In this document: piece by piece, positions 43,797-55,339 of the stretch
Layout: each line of letters starts with the position of its first letter
How positions within the stretch are numbered: the first letter of the stretch is position 1
Assembly: GCA_036927565.1 (NCBI GenBank)
Contig: JAYESD010000004.1
Span: 65,656,933-65,720,932 of the forward strand
DNA length: 64,000 bases
From: Tuctoria greenei
Lineage: Eukaryota; Streptophyta; Magnoliopsida; Poales; Poaceae
Direction: 5' to 3'
Position numbers and translations under genes: made by a program
The notes under the pieces: model-generated
What the model saw: the letters and a program-made list of their open reading frames with translations, nothing else
Told to the model about the DNA's origin: nothing
The model's database searches: none

Positions 43797-46700
43797 ATAG
43801 GTGGTTATTAACTTTTTATCAGACGGTTGGTGCTTAATAACTGTCTAAGAAAATTATTATCTCAGGCGGGTTTTACTTACCAACCGCCTGAGATAATGCG
43901 TGAGCCTCTTCAGTTTCCTTTTCCCTTGCTTCTTTTTTATTTAGATTCCAATATAAATACTCAAACATGTATAGATTCTGCAAATTGAGTCCAAATTCGA
44001 TGATTCTTTCTTCTATAATTTTCAAAAATTAACATCTACCACCTGAACTAAATATTTTAAAACTTGTATAGCTGACATTGTAATATTTTGGTAAATATCA
44101 AATTAATTTCTACTCGCATATTATTCACATTTGTGTATCTCCTAAAAAAAGATCCTTCACTGAAATTTGTTTGTATGAACATATTTGTATTATTTATACA
44201 TGTATGAATTTTGTTAATTTTTTAAAAGCATTCCAACATGGAAAAATTCAAATTATCCGTCATCCTAACTAAATGCTTATATACATATGAGGCATTCATC
44301 AAATTATGAACACACATGGGTTCAAAAAACTTTAATAAAATCTCAAAAAATACATAGAGGTTGGTATGATGAATAAAAATGTCCACTGAAAAAATAAATG
44401 AAAAAATCATTATATTCATCAAGATAGAAAAATGAAAAATAGAAATTGTTATATGTTTTTTATGTTATGACCAATTTCAAAGGATTTATGAAGTGAAATT
44501 TAATGGTAACCTTTACTAATCAAATATTACTAGAAAGTGGAATTTTGCCATTTTGAGGGCCCCACATTTAATCAAGAATATTAAGATCTTCTCAGGCGGT
44601 TGGTACATAATAACCGCCTAAGAAGATGTTTATCTCATGCGGGTTTTACTTACCAACCGACTGAGATAATGCCGGAGCCAATTCTTCAGTTTCCTTTTCC
44701 TTGCTTCTTTTTTATTTAGATTCCAATATAAATACTCAAACATGTATAGTTTCTACAAACTGAGTCCAAATTCAATGATTCTTTCTTCTATAATTTTCAA
44801 AAATTAACATCTACCACCTGAACTAAATATTTTAAAACTTGTATAGCTGACAATGTAATGTTTTGGAAAATATCAAATTAATTTGTACTCACATATTATT
44901 CACATTTGTGTATCTACTAAAAAAAGGATCCTTCACTAAAATTTGTTTGTATAAACATATTTGTATTATTTATACATGTATGAATTTTGTTAATTTTTTA
45001 AAACATTCCATCATGTCAAAATTCAAATTATCCATCATCCTAACTAAATGCTCATATAAATATGAGGCATTCATCAAATTATGAACACACATTAATTCAA
45101 AAAAAATTAAAGATCTAAAAAATACATAGAGGTTGGCATGATGAATAGAAATGTCCATTGAATAAGTAAATGAAAAAATCATTATATTCATCAAGATAGA
45201 AAAATGAAAAATAGCAATTGTTATATGTTTTTTTATGTTCTGACCAATTTCAAAGGATTTATGAAGTTAAATTTAATGGTAACCTTTACTAATCAATAAT
45301 ATTACTAGAAAGTGGAATTTTGCCTTTTTAAGGGCCAACATTTATTCAAGAATATTAATTAAGAAGAAGTAAACATCTTCTCAAGTAGTTGGTACTTAAT
45401 AACTGCCTGAGAAGATGTTTATCTCAGATGGGTTTTACTTACCAACCGCCTGAGATAATGCCCGAGCTTGTTCTTCAGTTTCTTTTTCCCTTGCTTCTTT
45501 TTTATTTAGATTCCAATATAAATACTCAAACATGTATAGATTCTGCAAATTGAGTCCAAATTTGATGATTCTTTCTTCTATAATTTTCAAAAATTAACAT
45601 CTACCACCTGAACTAAATATTTTAAAACATGTATAGCTGACATTGTAATGTTTTGGTAAATATCAAATTAATTTCTACTCACATATTATTCACACTTGTG
45701 TATCTCCTAAAAAAAGATCCTTCACTGAAATTTGTTTGTATGAACATATTTGTATTATTTATACATGTATGAATTTTATTATTTTTTTAAAAGCATTCCA
45801 ACATGGAAAAATTCAAATTATCTGTCATCCTAACTAAATGCTCATATACATATGAGGCATTCATCAAATTATGAGCACACAAGGATTCAAAAAACTTTAA
45901 TAAAATCTCAAAAAAATACATTGAGGTTGGTATGATGAATAAAAATGTCCACTGAAAAAATAAATGAAAAAATCATTATATTCATCAAGATAGAAAAATG
46001 AAAAATAGCAATTGTTATAAGTTTTTTATGTTCTGACCAATTTCAAAGGATTTATGAAGTGAAATTTAATGGTAACCTTTACTAATCAAATATTACTAGA
46101 AAGTGGAATTTTGCCATTTTAAGGGCCCCACATTTAATCAAGAATATTAAGATCTTCTCAGTCGGTTGGTACATAATAACCGCCTAAGAAGATGTTTATC
46201 TCGTGCGGGTTTTACTTACCAACCGCCTGAGATAATGTCAGAGCCAATTCTTCAGTTTCCTTTTCCTTGCTTCTTTTTTATTTAGATTCCAATATAAATA
46301 CTCAAACATGTATAGTTTTTACAAACTGAGTCCAAATTCAATGATTCTTTCTTCTATAATTTTCAAAAATTGACATCTACCACCTGAACTAAATATTTTA
46401 AAACTTGTATAGCTGACAATGTAATGTTTTGGAAAATATCAAATTAATTTGTACTCACATATTATTCACATTCGTGTATCTACTAAAAAAAGGATCCTTC
46501 ACTAAAATTTGTTTGTATAAACATATTTGTATTATTTATACATGTATGAATTTTGTTAATTTTTTAAAGCATTCCAACATGTCAAAATTCAAATTATCCA
46601 TTATCCTAACTAAATCCTCATATAAATATGAGGCATTCATCAAATTATGAACACACATTAATTCAAAAAAAATTTAAAAAGATCTAAAAAATACATAGAG

Positions 46701-48695
46701 GTTGGCATGATGAATAGAAATGTCCATTGAAAAAGTAAATGAAAAAATCATTATATTCATCAAGATAGAAAAATGAAAAATAGCAATTGTTATATGTTTT
46801 TTTATGTTCTGACCAATTTCAAAGGATTTATGAAGTGAAATTGAATGGTAACCTTTACTAATCAATAATCTTACTAGAAAGTGGAATTTTGCCTTTTTAA
46901 GGGCCCCACATTTAATCAAGAATATTAATTAAGAAGAAGTAAACATCTTCTCAGGTAGTTGGTACTTACTAACTGCCTGAGAAGATGTTTATCTCAGATG
47001 GGTTTTACTTACCAACCGCCTAAGATAATGCCCGAGCCTGTTCTTCAGTTTCCTTTTCCCTTGCTTCTTTTTTATTTAGATTCCAATATAAATACTCAAA
47101 CATGTATAGATTCTGCAAATTGAGTCCAAAATCGATGATTCTTTCTTCTATAATTTTCAAAAATTAACATCTACCACCTGAACTAAATATTTTAAAACTT
47201 GTATAGCTGACAATGTAATGTTTTGGAAAATATCAAATTAATTTGTACTCACATATTATTCACATTTGTGTATCTACTAAAAAAAAGGATCCTTCACTAA
47301 AATTTGTTTGTATAAACATATTTGTATTATTTATACATGTATGAATTTTGTTAATTTTTTAAAGCATTCCAACATGTCAAAATTCAAATTATCCATCATC
47401 CTAACTAAATGCTCATATAAATATGAGGCATTCATCAAATTATGAACACACATTAATTCAAAAAAAAATTAAAAAGATCTAAAAAATACATAGAGGTTGG
47501 CATGATGAATAGAAATGTCCATTGAAAAAGTAAATGAAAAAATCATTATATTCATCAAGATAGAAAAATGAAAAATAGCAATTGTTATATGTTTTTTTAT
47601 GTTCTGACCAATTTCAAAGGATTTATGAAGTGAAATTTAATGGTAACCTTTACTAATCAATAATATTACTAGAAAGTGGAATTTTGCCTTTTTAAGGGCC
47701 CCACATTTAATCAAGAATATTAATTAAGAAGAAGTAAACATCTTCTCAGGCGGTTGGTACTTAATAACTGCCTGAGAAGTTGTTTATCTCAGGCGGGTTT
47801 TACTTACCAATCGCATGAGATAATGCTTTTTCAGTTTTCTTTTCTCTTGCTTCTTTTTTATTTAGATTCCAATATAAATACTCAAACATGTATAGATTTT
47901 GCAAATTGAGTCCAAATTCGATGATTCTTTCTTCTAAAATTTTCAAAAATTAAAATCTACCACCTGAACTAAATATTTAAAACTTATACAGCTGACACTG
48001 TAATGTTTTGGTAAATATAAAATTAATTTCTACTCACATATTATTCACATTTGTGTATCTCCTAAAAAACAGGATCCTTCACTAAAATTTGTTTGTATAA
48101 ACATATTTGTAGTATTTATACATGTATGACTGTTGTTAATTTTTTGAATCATTCCAACATGTCAAAATTCAAATTATCCATCATCCTAACTAAATGCTCA
48201 TATACATATGAGGCATTCATCAAATTATGAACACACATTGATCCAAAAAAAATAAAAAAATCTGAAAAAATGCATAGAGGTTTGTATGATGAATAAAAAT
48301 ATCCATTGAAAAAATAAATGAAAAAAATCATTATATTCATCAAGATAGAAAAATGAAAAATAGCAATTGTTATATGTTTTTTATGTTCTGACAAATTTCA
48401 AAGGATTTATGAAGTGAAATTTAATGGTAACCTTTACTAATCAATAGTATTAATAGAAAGTGGAATTTTGCCTTTTTAAGGGCCCCACATTTAATCAAGA
48501 ATATTAATTAAGAAGAAGTAAAGATCTTCTCAGGTGGTTTGTACTTAATAACTGCCCAAGAAGATGTTTATCTCAGGTGGGTTTTACTTACCAACCGCCT
48601 AAGATAATTGAATCTTCACAGGCGGTTGATAAGTAAAACCCGCCTGAGATAACCATCTTCTCAAGCGGTCGGTACTTAAAATCCGCCTGAGAAAA
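43797..48695. repeat. Six-unit tandem array of about 785 bp with hairpin boundaries
   Basis: Hairpin modules at about 43797, 44592, 45376, 46157, 46945, 47742 and 48527 separate six spacers of about 700 bp. Each full module has two stem-loops. The first pairs CTTCTCAGGCGGTTGGTAC with CTGCCTGAGAAG; the second pairs TTATCTCAGGCGGG with CCGCCTGAGATAA. Units 1 and 3 share type-A variants (CAACATGGAAAAATTC), units 2, 4 and 5 type-B variants (ATGTCAAAATTC), so units 1-2 and 3-4 form a dimer of about 1.57 kb. No coding; short frames repeat with the array. It lies exactly between the two divergent CACTA promoters. Confidence 0.88.
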
Positions 48696-48702
48696 TAGGC
48701 GT

Positions 48703-48711
48703 CTATATATA
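48703..48711 (+). promoter_or_regulatory. Core promoter facing the Transposase_24/C48 gene
   Basis: GGCGTCTATATATACCCCTC, followed by a leader beginning near 48735. It is similar to the minus-strand promoter at 43774. Confidence 0.6.
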
Positions 48712-50150
48712 CCCCTCGGGCTGCGTTGGAAAAACCTAACCCGGATGAAACACTTAGACGCCGTCAGGCTGCCAAAATTTCATTTGTCGCTAAGTGTTCG
48801 CCGCCGTCGCCCCCGAGCTTCGCCGTCGACGCCGAGCTTTGTTGTTGACCGTATGCTTTGCCCTCATCACCTCCAGGTACGCCGAGTGAAGCCATTGCCA
48901 TCGCCATCGAGCTTCACAGTAAACCCTAAACCCTTGGACCTTCCCTCCTCTGTCTTTGTGCCGCACTTGGTTAGCCTTCTGTAGCCAAAAGGGTAGGCAT
49001 ACTTTTTGGAAAGCTCTTGAAGTATTCTGTAAGTTTGTATTGACCTTCATGCCAATAGACCGTATTAAGGTGATGAAAATCTTCTCTAACTAAATCAGCT
49101 GCTGTTCTGAAACTTTTTGAACAAGCATCTGAATTTTTGCCAAAATTATCTGTACAAAGCTCTTCTAGTCTATTGTGATACATTTTTGAAAGGAGAAGAG
49201 CTATTCTACAACTTTTCTATTCATTGTTACCTCAAATTCGATTTAGAACTAATTAGAAACTGGAGTTGAAGTTAGTACATGTGTACAGTGCTATCTGAAA
49301 CAGCTAGAAAATTTCTGAATTTGAACAGCCATAATTCTTAAATTAGAAAAGCAACCTATGCATATCTATACATTTCTAGAAAGCTTAAAGAGTCCTCTAT
49401 CGATTTCCTATCAAACACTAAGGCTAAAACATGCAATAACCAGGTCTAAATCGAAGTACCGTTTAAGGTGTCATAACAGTCAATAATCTGGACAGTTATG
49501 TATTCAGTTGCTTTTTGGGTCGTAATTTCTAGTAGGATCATCAAAAGACTTCATAATTTATATTTATGGAATACTGAGGATGTGTGTAACAAGTTTGCAA
49601 TATATTGTTTCTGCAAATATCAATGTTCTCTATTTGACAATTGTGGACAAAGTGGATGTTTGGTTTATATACTAAGGTTGCCATAATTTGCCACAAATTT
49701 TTGCCTAACTTGACTAAGGTTAGGTGCTCAAATTTTCAGCCACGACATGGCAATCCTAAGGGAATTTTGCAACACTTTTTTGAGACCTTGACATGTGGGA
49801 TCCAGTTAGGTGGCAAGGAATGTTGCCACAATTGTGCCTATGAACCAAACATATGACTAAGGTGGTCAAACTTCTAAGTTTAGGAGTGCCAAAGTATGGC
49901 AAATTGTGGCTCCAAACCAAACATCCCCAAAATCAGCAACATACAAATAACTACCTGTTTAGAATAAGAAGATAAAATTGCCATTGCTAGTGAGCAACTT
50001 TAACATGCTTGTCACCCTCGCAATGTATAGGAACTTTTGGTCAGTCGCCTTAAACCCTAGAATGCCTTATCAAATCCTAGAATGCTTCCATCTTTTTCTT
50101 CATGCAACACTTCATGTAGAGTTAATATGCCATTTATTATATTTTTTGTC
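48712..50150 (+). other. Leader and first intron of the Transposase_24/C48 gene
   Basis: A GC-rich stretch (48780-48960) resembles an untranslated first exon, with a possible donor at 48876 (CTCCAG/GTACGCC). The rest is AT-rich, intron-like and without motifs. Confidence 0.4.
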
Positions 50151-51816
50151 CTATTAGTTCTACCTTGGAAAGCCCTAAGAAGACTGGTACTGGTAGTAAC
50201 AATAAAGAAGACAATATGGAGTTTACTGACTCTAGCAGTTCAGGCTCCTTTCACAGTCCATCGGATCATTTTCCTAATATAAAAATTGAAAAGACTTCAG
50301 AGGATCTCGACCCAGCATATGATCCTACCGACGAGGTATGGATCACGAATCTTAACTTCAGCATTTCAAGTTAATGTTGGTTGTCAAGTATACGAAGTCT
50401 TATAATTCTTTTCTACCTAGATTAATCGTGAAGATAACGAGGTGACTTCGGCTCCTAAAACCGCAGAAGGTTCACCAATGGATGAATCCTCAGCTTCACT
50501 CAAGCGGAAATGAGGGTAACGAGGTCCCAATAAGGGTCCATTGGACCGCATCATGTACATAACAAGGGTCGGTCCAGGTGGGCTTCCCCAAGAACCACTG
50601 GATTCAGTTACCAAGTACCGTAGTGCATGCGGTTTTCTTGTTAGGGAGCTCGTGCCGATCACAACCGAGAATTGGAGGAAATTACCCGAGCAGACCAAGA
50701 ATGAGTTGTGGGAAAAATAAAGAAAAAATTCAAGTTCCCGAAACGCACGTAAGAAGCTGTAAAAAAGCAACATTGGTTTCTTGTGGCAAGAAATTTCATG
50801 GTTGGAAGAGTGAAATGAATGCTTATGTTAAGGCCGATAAGGACCCTAGCCTGAGGAAGATGGGAAAAATCACACAAGCTCAGTGACAAGAGTTTGTTTG
50901 TCAAAAGACCCCACCTGATGCTAAATCTCTAAGTGCAACTGGGTCAGAGCTTGCAAAAAAGAACAAATACCATCATCGCTTGGGGTCTGCCGCATATGCC
51001 CCCAAAGTCCATAAATGGAATAAGATATTAGATGAAATTACCAGTAAGGGCAATCCTCACCCATTAGAAGGTTGCGATGAGAGAACTCAGCGGTGGGTCT
51101 TTGCTCGGTCAGGTTTGACCAGCGAGGGCAAACTTGAAAAGCCCGACTCTGTGAATGAAGTCGAGGATAAAATGAAATACGTAATTGAAAAGCAACAGAA
51201 TGGTCTCTTCAAGCCGAAGAGGGATAATGACCAACTTACCGCTATCTTACGAAACCCTGAACACAGCGGATGGGTTCGAGCAGTCTCTTCTCAAATGTCT
51301 TGGCTAGATGGTTTCCCTAAAGATAAAGATACATATAGAAGACGCGAGAAGTTTAATAAAATACTTGATGAAACGATTGCTCAAAAGGTCAAAGAAAATA
51401 TGAAAGATATAATGGAACAACTTAGACAATCAAGACAATTAGTGGCACCAAGTACAGCGATGGTTCCGGTGCCAAAGGAGCAATCGGTATCTCCAACTGC
51501 CTACCCTAGCAGCGTTGGTTCTGTGCCAGGCTCAAGGTCAACCTATAAGTTCCCTGTCGATGATATTGCTAATGAAAAATCTTATCGTCTTCTTGTCCCG
51601 ATCGGCAGAGCAGGGAACAAAACCAAACAGGTTGCCACTGCTATGGCAAAGCCTGATCGTGACTTCAACGTGATTCCACTTCCGTTGTATTATGTTGTGG
51701 TGCAAGTTCTTCAGATCATTGATAATGCTTGTGAAGATTATGAAATAGACCACGTCACACTTGAGGGGATCGCAACTCTGGGGCAGGCTGTCAACCAATT
51801 AATCCTTTGGCACTGA
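50150..51816 (+). pseudogene. CACTA second gene: Transposase_24-like and DUF8039-like region
   Basis: A first coding exon ends DLDPAYDPTDE with donor GAG/GTATGG at about 50335. The next begins after CTACCTAG at 50420. Frames then show RSACGFLVRELVPITTENWR, KLPEQTKNELW, HRLGSAAYAPKVHKWNK-like and an open block (50980-51816) with DERTQRWVFARSGLTSEGKL. A coiled coil is followed by a C-terminal YRLLVPIGRAGNKTKQVATA ... LGQAVNQLILWH module. This matches the TNPA-like partner of grass CACTA elements, thought to bind subterminal repeats. Stops and frame changes at 50513-50990 disable it. Confidence 0.7.
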
Positions 51817-53894
51817 TGCAATATCGTGTTGGGTGATGAGCCAATTTCTAGCCCCGTCGCATCTCGAAATACTGCAACCCCATCTTCTAAGACGAAAGTC
51901 CAGAAAGATCCACTCCCAGTCTAGGAAGATCCACTCCCCCTATGTCTCAGGAAGGATGATAGTAACCTTGCTAGTAAAGATATCCAAGAGCAACAAGTTG
52001 GACAACAGCTTCAAGCAGTACCAGAGCAAGCTGTTGTTAGTAAAGAGCAACCACTTCAGCAAAAACTTGAAGTAGTACTAGATCTAGCTATTGGGAGTAA
52101 AGAGCAATCAGTTGAACAACAGGTTCAACAATAAGCCAGTGTCTGACTTCCGACGACTACACCTCGATCATCAGTGCCTATCAAAGTTAGCTCATACGAA
52201 ATTAAGAAACCTTCATCAGAAGGGTCAAAGTATTTGGAAACTATGGAGGAAAATATTAGAAAATCGGGTGCATCTCGTTCTTCTCATGAGCCAGCATTAG
52301 GAGATATCGAGGAGTGAGAAGAAGACAGTGTCATGTATAATCGGCGAACGGCTTTAGTTAAACCAGGAGTTCCAATATACAAGCTTGAGGATGTTCCTCT
52401 TGAATTTAAGAATGGGAAGCCGTTAATGACATGCGTACAACTTAGCAAACAACCTGCCCCGCTCAAAAGAATGCATGAGTGGTACATCCTTGCCAGCACA
52501 AAATATGAGATGATTGCGTCACATTTCGTATTCCAAAAGAAGCATTCTGGAGCACTGGAGAAGATAGACGAGTCATTTTATTTGAAGAGTTGCATCCCCT
52601 TTTCCATCGGGGCATGCTTGAAATCAACCTGCTGCTCGTCTGGTGCTTGTAAGTGTCTCTAATATTTTGCATTTTCTTTTCTTACTACACGCATACACAT
52701 TTCATGAGATTATAACAATTCTGGACTTTTTCAATAGGATGCAATACATGGATAATGAAAAGATGGAACGCAAGATAGGTATCCTTGACGCTACACAGAT
52801 TGCAAAGACGCTATTCGACGTCAAGGCGGATCGAGACTCACCAAAGTTCAAGCACATGAAAAACAAAGATTTTGAAAAAGCAATCGCAAAATTAAGAAGG
52901 ATAGAAGGACAGAAGTTGCAGCTTACATAGGACATGCGATGTTTAACTTTGTCAAAGACGACAAGAACCTCGTAAAGGCTCCGTACCACTTCAAGTAAGT
53001 TTGACACATGACATTGAAATAACAATTATTGGTAATTGTTAACACGTGTGTTTGTATGTTTGCAGTAATCACTGCATAATGATCTTCATCAAGCCAACGC
53101 AGGGAATGGAAACAGTCTTGGATTCGGCCGACTTCCCACCAGATCGTTACAAAGATTTCCTATCCATTTCGAAATTGTACGTTTATTCAATAATTTTAAT
53201 TTAAACACATTTAGAATCTGTTGACAAGTTTTATATGACATTTCTTGTATTACAACGCTTGACGGTTTTACGCGGAACGACTTGGCGGTGAGAGACCTCC
53301 TAATACGACTGCATTGGACATTAAAACGTATTATGCTTGTCCAAAGCAGCCTACTGGGAGTGTCTTATGCAGGTACTATGTATGCGAGCATCTTCGGACC
53401 GCCAACTCATATTTAGTGAATCGTGAAGATGTAAGTTATCCTTAATGTCGATATCTTATTTTCTTACTTTTGAGTTTCATTTTCATTGTAACTAGCATAG
53501 TTTAATTCTTATATTCTCTGCTGTTCAATATTACTAGAAAAATTATTTTCATATTTTGATTCCAACTTCAAAATTCAATTGCTCATAGTACAACTGCTCC
53601 AAAAATACCAAATAAATTCTTGTATACTCTCACTTTGATCTATACTTTGACATTGTTCAAACCAACACATTCTAAACCTTGTTATGTGTTCCATTGTAGC
53701 ACACGAAGAATGTGAATGAAGAATGGCCGGTTTGTAGAAGTATTCCTGGTGGAGGAGCCGACAAGATTGCTGCTGAACTCTGTCAATTCATTTATCGCGA
53801 AATTTTGCACAAAAGAGGGGAGTTCTTTGATGAGAATGGTGCAATAGCTTATGTGCCAGAACTTTGCGACTATGCCAATAGAAATAGTTTTTAG
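51817..53894 (+). pseudogene. CACTA second gene: linker and C48 (Ulp1-like) protease
   Basis: A Gln/Glu-rich, Ser-rich linker (51830-52320) leads to a conserved segment PLEFKNGKPLMTCVQLSKQP and then the protease. Exons are inferred at about 52732-52994 (donor AAG/GTAAGT after APYHF), 53066-53176, 53265-53430 and 53700-53894. Motifs: a His-bearing NHCIMIFIKP, Asp in VLDSADFPPDRY, and the Cys region GSVLCRYYVCEHL, where CG is CR. The end reads IYREILHKRGEFFDENGA. Many grass CACTA elements carry this SUMO-protease-like domain. A frame break near 52930 and a lost acceptor near 53260 indicate decay. Confidence 0.72.
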
Positions 53895-54084
53895 TGAAAA
53901 CTTGTAAACTATGAGATGAATTGTATCTGTAACTTGTACATATGTATATTGTTTTAGTGAAATTGACTTCTGTGAGATGAGTTCTGTGATGATATTGTTT
54001 ACTTCTGTGATGATATTGTTGACTTCTGTTATGTGATTATATTGAATTGACCTAAAAATTAGAAATAACAGCAGCTAGTACTGC

Positions 54085-54568
54085 ATAGGTTATACCTTAT
54101 CACAGGCAGTTATTTACCAACGGCTAGACTTGCCTATGAAAAACAATTATCACAGGCGGCTAGATATAGGTAAAGAACCATCTACGATAACCTAATTACC
54201 ACAGGCGGTTACTGTTATGGTAGAAACCGATTGTGATAAACTGTCTTCACAGGCGGCCTGATGTAAGTCAAGATCCGCCCGTGATAACACTATTATCACA
54301 AGCGGTTATATATGCTTTACAACCTGCCTGTGATAATTGTATTATCACAGGCGATTACATATGCTGAACGCCCCGCCTGTGATAACTTATCTTCACAGGC
54401 GGCTAGCTCAAGTAAAGAACCGCCTGTGATAATCTGTCTTCACAGGCGGTTTCACTTCTCCGCCTGTGAATATGCGGATTATCACAGGCTCTACATTTCA
54501 GGCGGTTTTAAAAACCGCATGTGATAATAGGTTTGGAGCCACCTGCGATGAGGCTTATTGTAGTAGTG
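54085..54568. repeat. Right CACTA terminus with subterminal hairpins
   Basis: About eight successive stem-loops pair ATCACAGGCGG(T/C)T with AACCGCCTGTGAT over 20-30 bp loops, ending at the TIR GTAGTAGTG (54568). They share the CACAGGCGG core with the left end. Confidence 0.85.
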
Positions 54569-55339
54569 AGAAATCAAGGAAAGTTGACCTCGACATGCAC
54601 AGCCACTTATTTCTACAAGTATTCACCTAGAGCGGATTAGGGTTATCTATTAGACCTCCTAGTTGTTAGCAGGCCAACAATGTAGAATTTGGGTTCGTTC
54701 CTATTCGATGTTTTGGAGGTATCAAGTGGTGCCCTAAGCGTACTTAAAAAAAAACAGTTCTCCTATCCCGACCCTGGGAAATGCTAAAGAAAACATCCCC
54801 TCCGGACTTTGAGAAAAAAATGGAATTTTGCCTATCGAAGCAAAGACCTAATGTTTCAAATACACCCGTCCGTCAAATGTTTTTTTTCATCAAAATAAGC
54901 AGGGCTTTTTCTCTCTATCCCATCTCTTTGGTGGTAGGTTCAACAGCATCGTGGCAGCTCTCGGGGCGGGCCAACTGCCTGTCTCAATTTTTCGCTACAG
55001 ATCATGCACTACTGTTGCATAACAAGATGTTATGTTTGTCACTTATTTTTTTGGCGGAGAAACAAGAGCTTTATTTAGAATAATAACAGATCTTGCATCA
55101 TCAGTAGACGAGCTGACCAAGGAAATATGGACTACAATCGAGCCAGCTATCCGTCACCATCAGGGTGCAAGCATGTTTCACACAGAGATGTGCCGGTAAG
55201 TTTGTTGATCGAGATACATGTTAGATGATAAAACATGAAAAACAGAGAACTAGCTCTCCTATTTCTTGAAAATTGATGACATGACTGATCAACAATCATG
55301 ACAAGTATTCCAGAGATTCACAACTTCCACACAATCCAT
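54569..55339. other. Sequence between CACTA element and LINE
   Basis: No coding motif is recognised. T-rich stretches at 54880 and 55045 might mark the poly(A)-derived 3' end of the minus-strand LINE, but no target duplication was found. Confidence 0.25.

Larger units (their letters stand above)
25286..54568. mobile_element. CACTA (En/Spm superfamily) DNA transposon, about 29 kb with a nested sirevirus
   Basis: The left end reads CACTACTACAAAAATC and the right end is GATTGTAGTAGTG-like (CTTATTGTAGTAGTG), so the terminal inverted repeat is CACTACTACAA. Both ends carry subterminal hairpins built on CACAGGCGG. Inside are a TNP2-type transposase (minus) and a Transposase_24/C48 protease gene (plus), the usual two-gene content. 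About 12.1 kb (29880-41998) is an inserted sirevirus, so the element proper is about 17 kb. The flanking trinucleotides (ATC left, AGA right) do not match, so the 3-bp target duplication is mutated or lost. Confidence 0.88.

Noticed and set aside
44222..48394. Recurring short frames of 66-81 codons in the array
   Set aside because: They recur only because the DNA repeats; they are AT-rich with no protein-like conservation.
43797..48695. Possible CRISPR-like or satellite array
   Set aside because: CRISPR is excluded: units are about 785 bp, the context is eukaryotic, and repeats contain paired stem-loops related to CACTA ends. A plain satellite is less likely because of the exact position between two element promoters.
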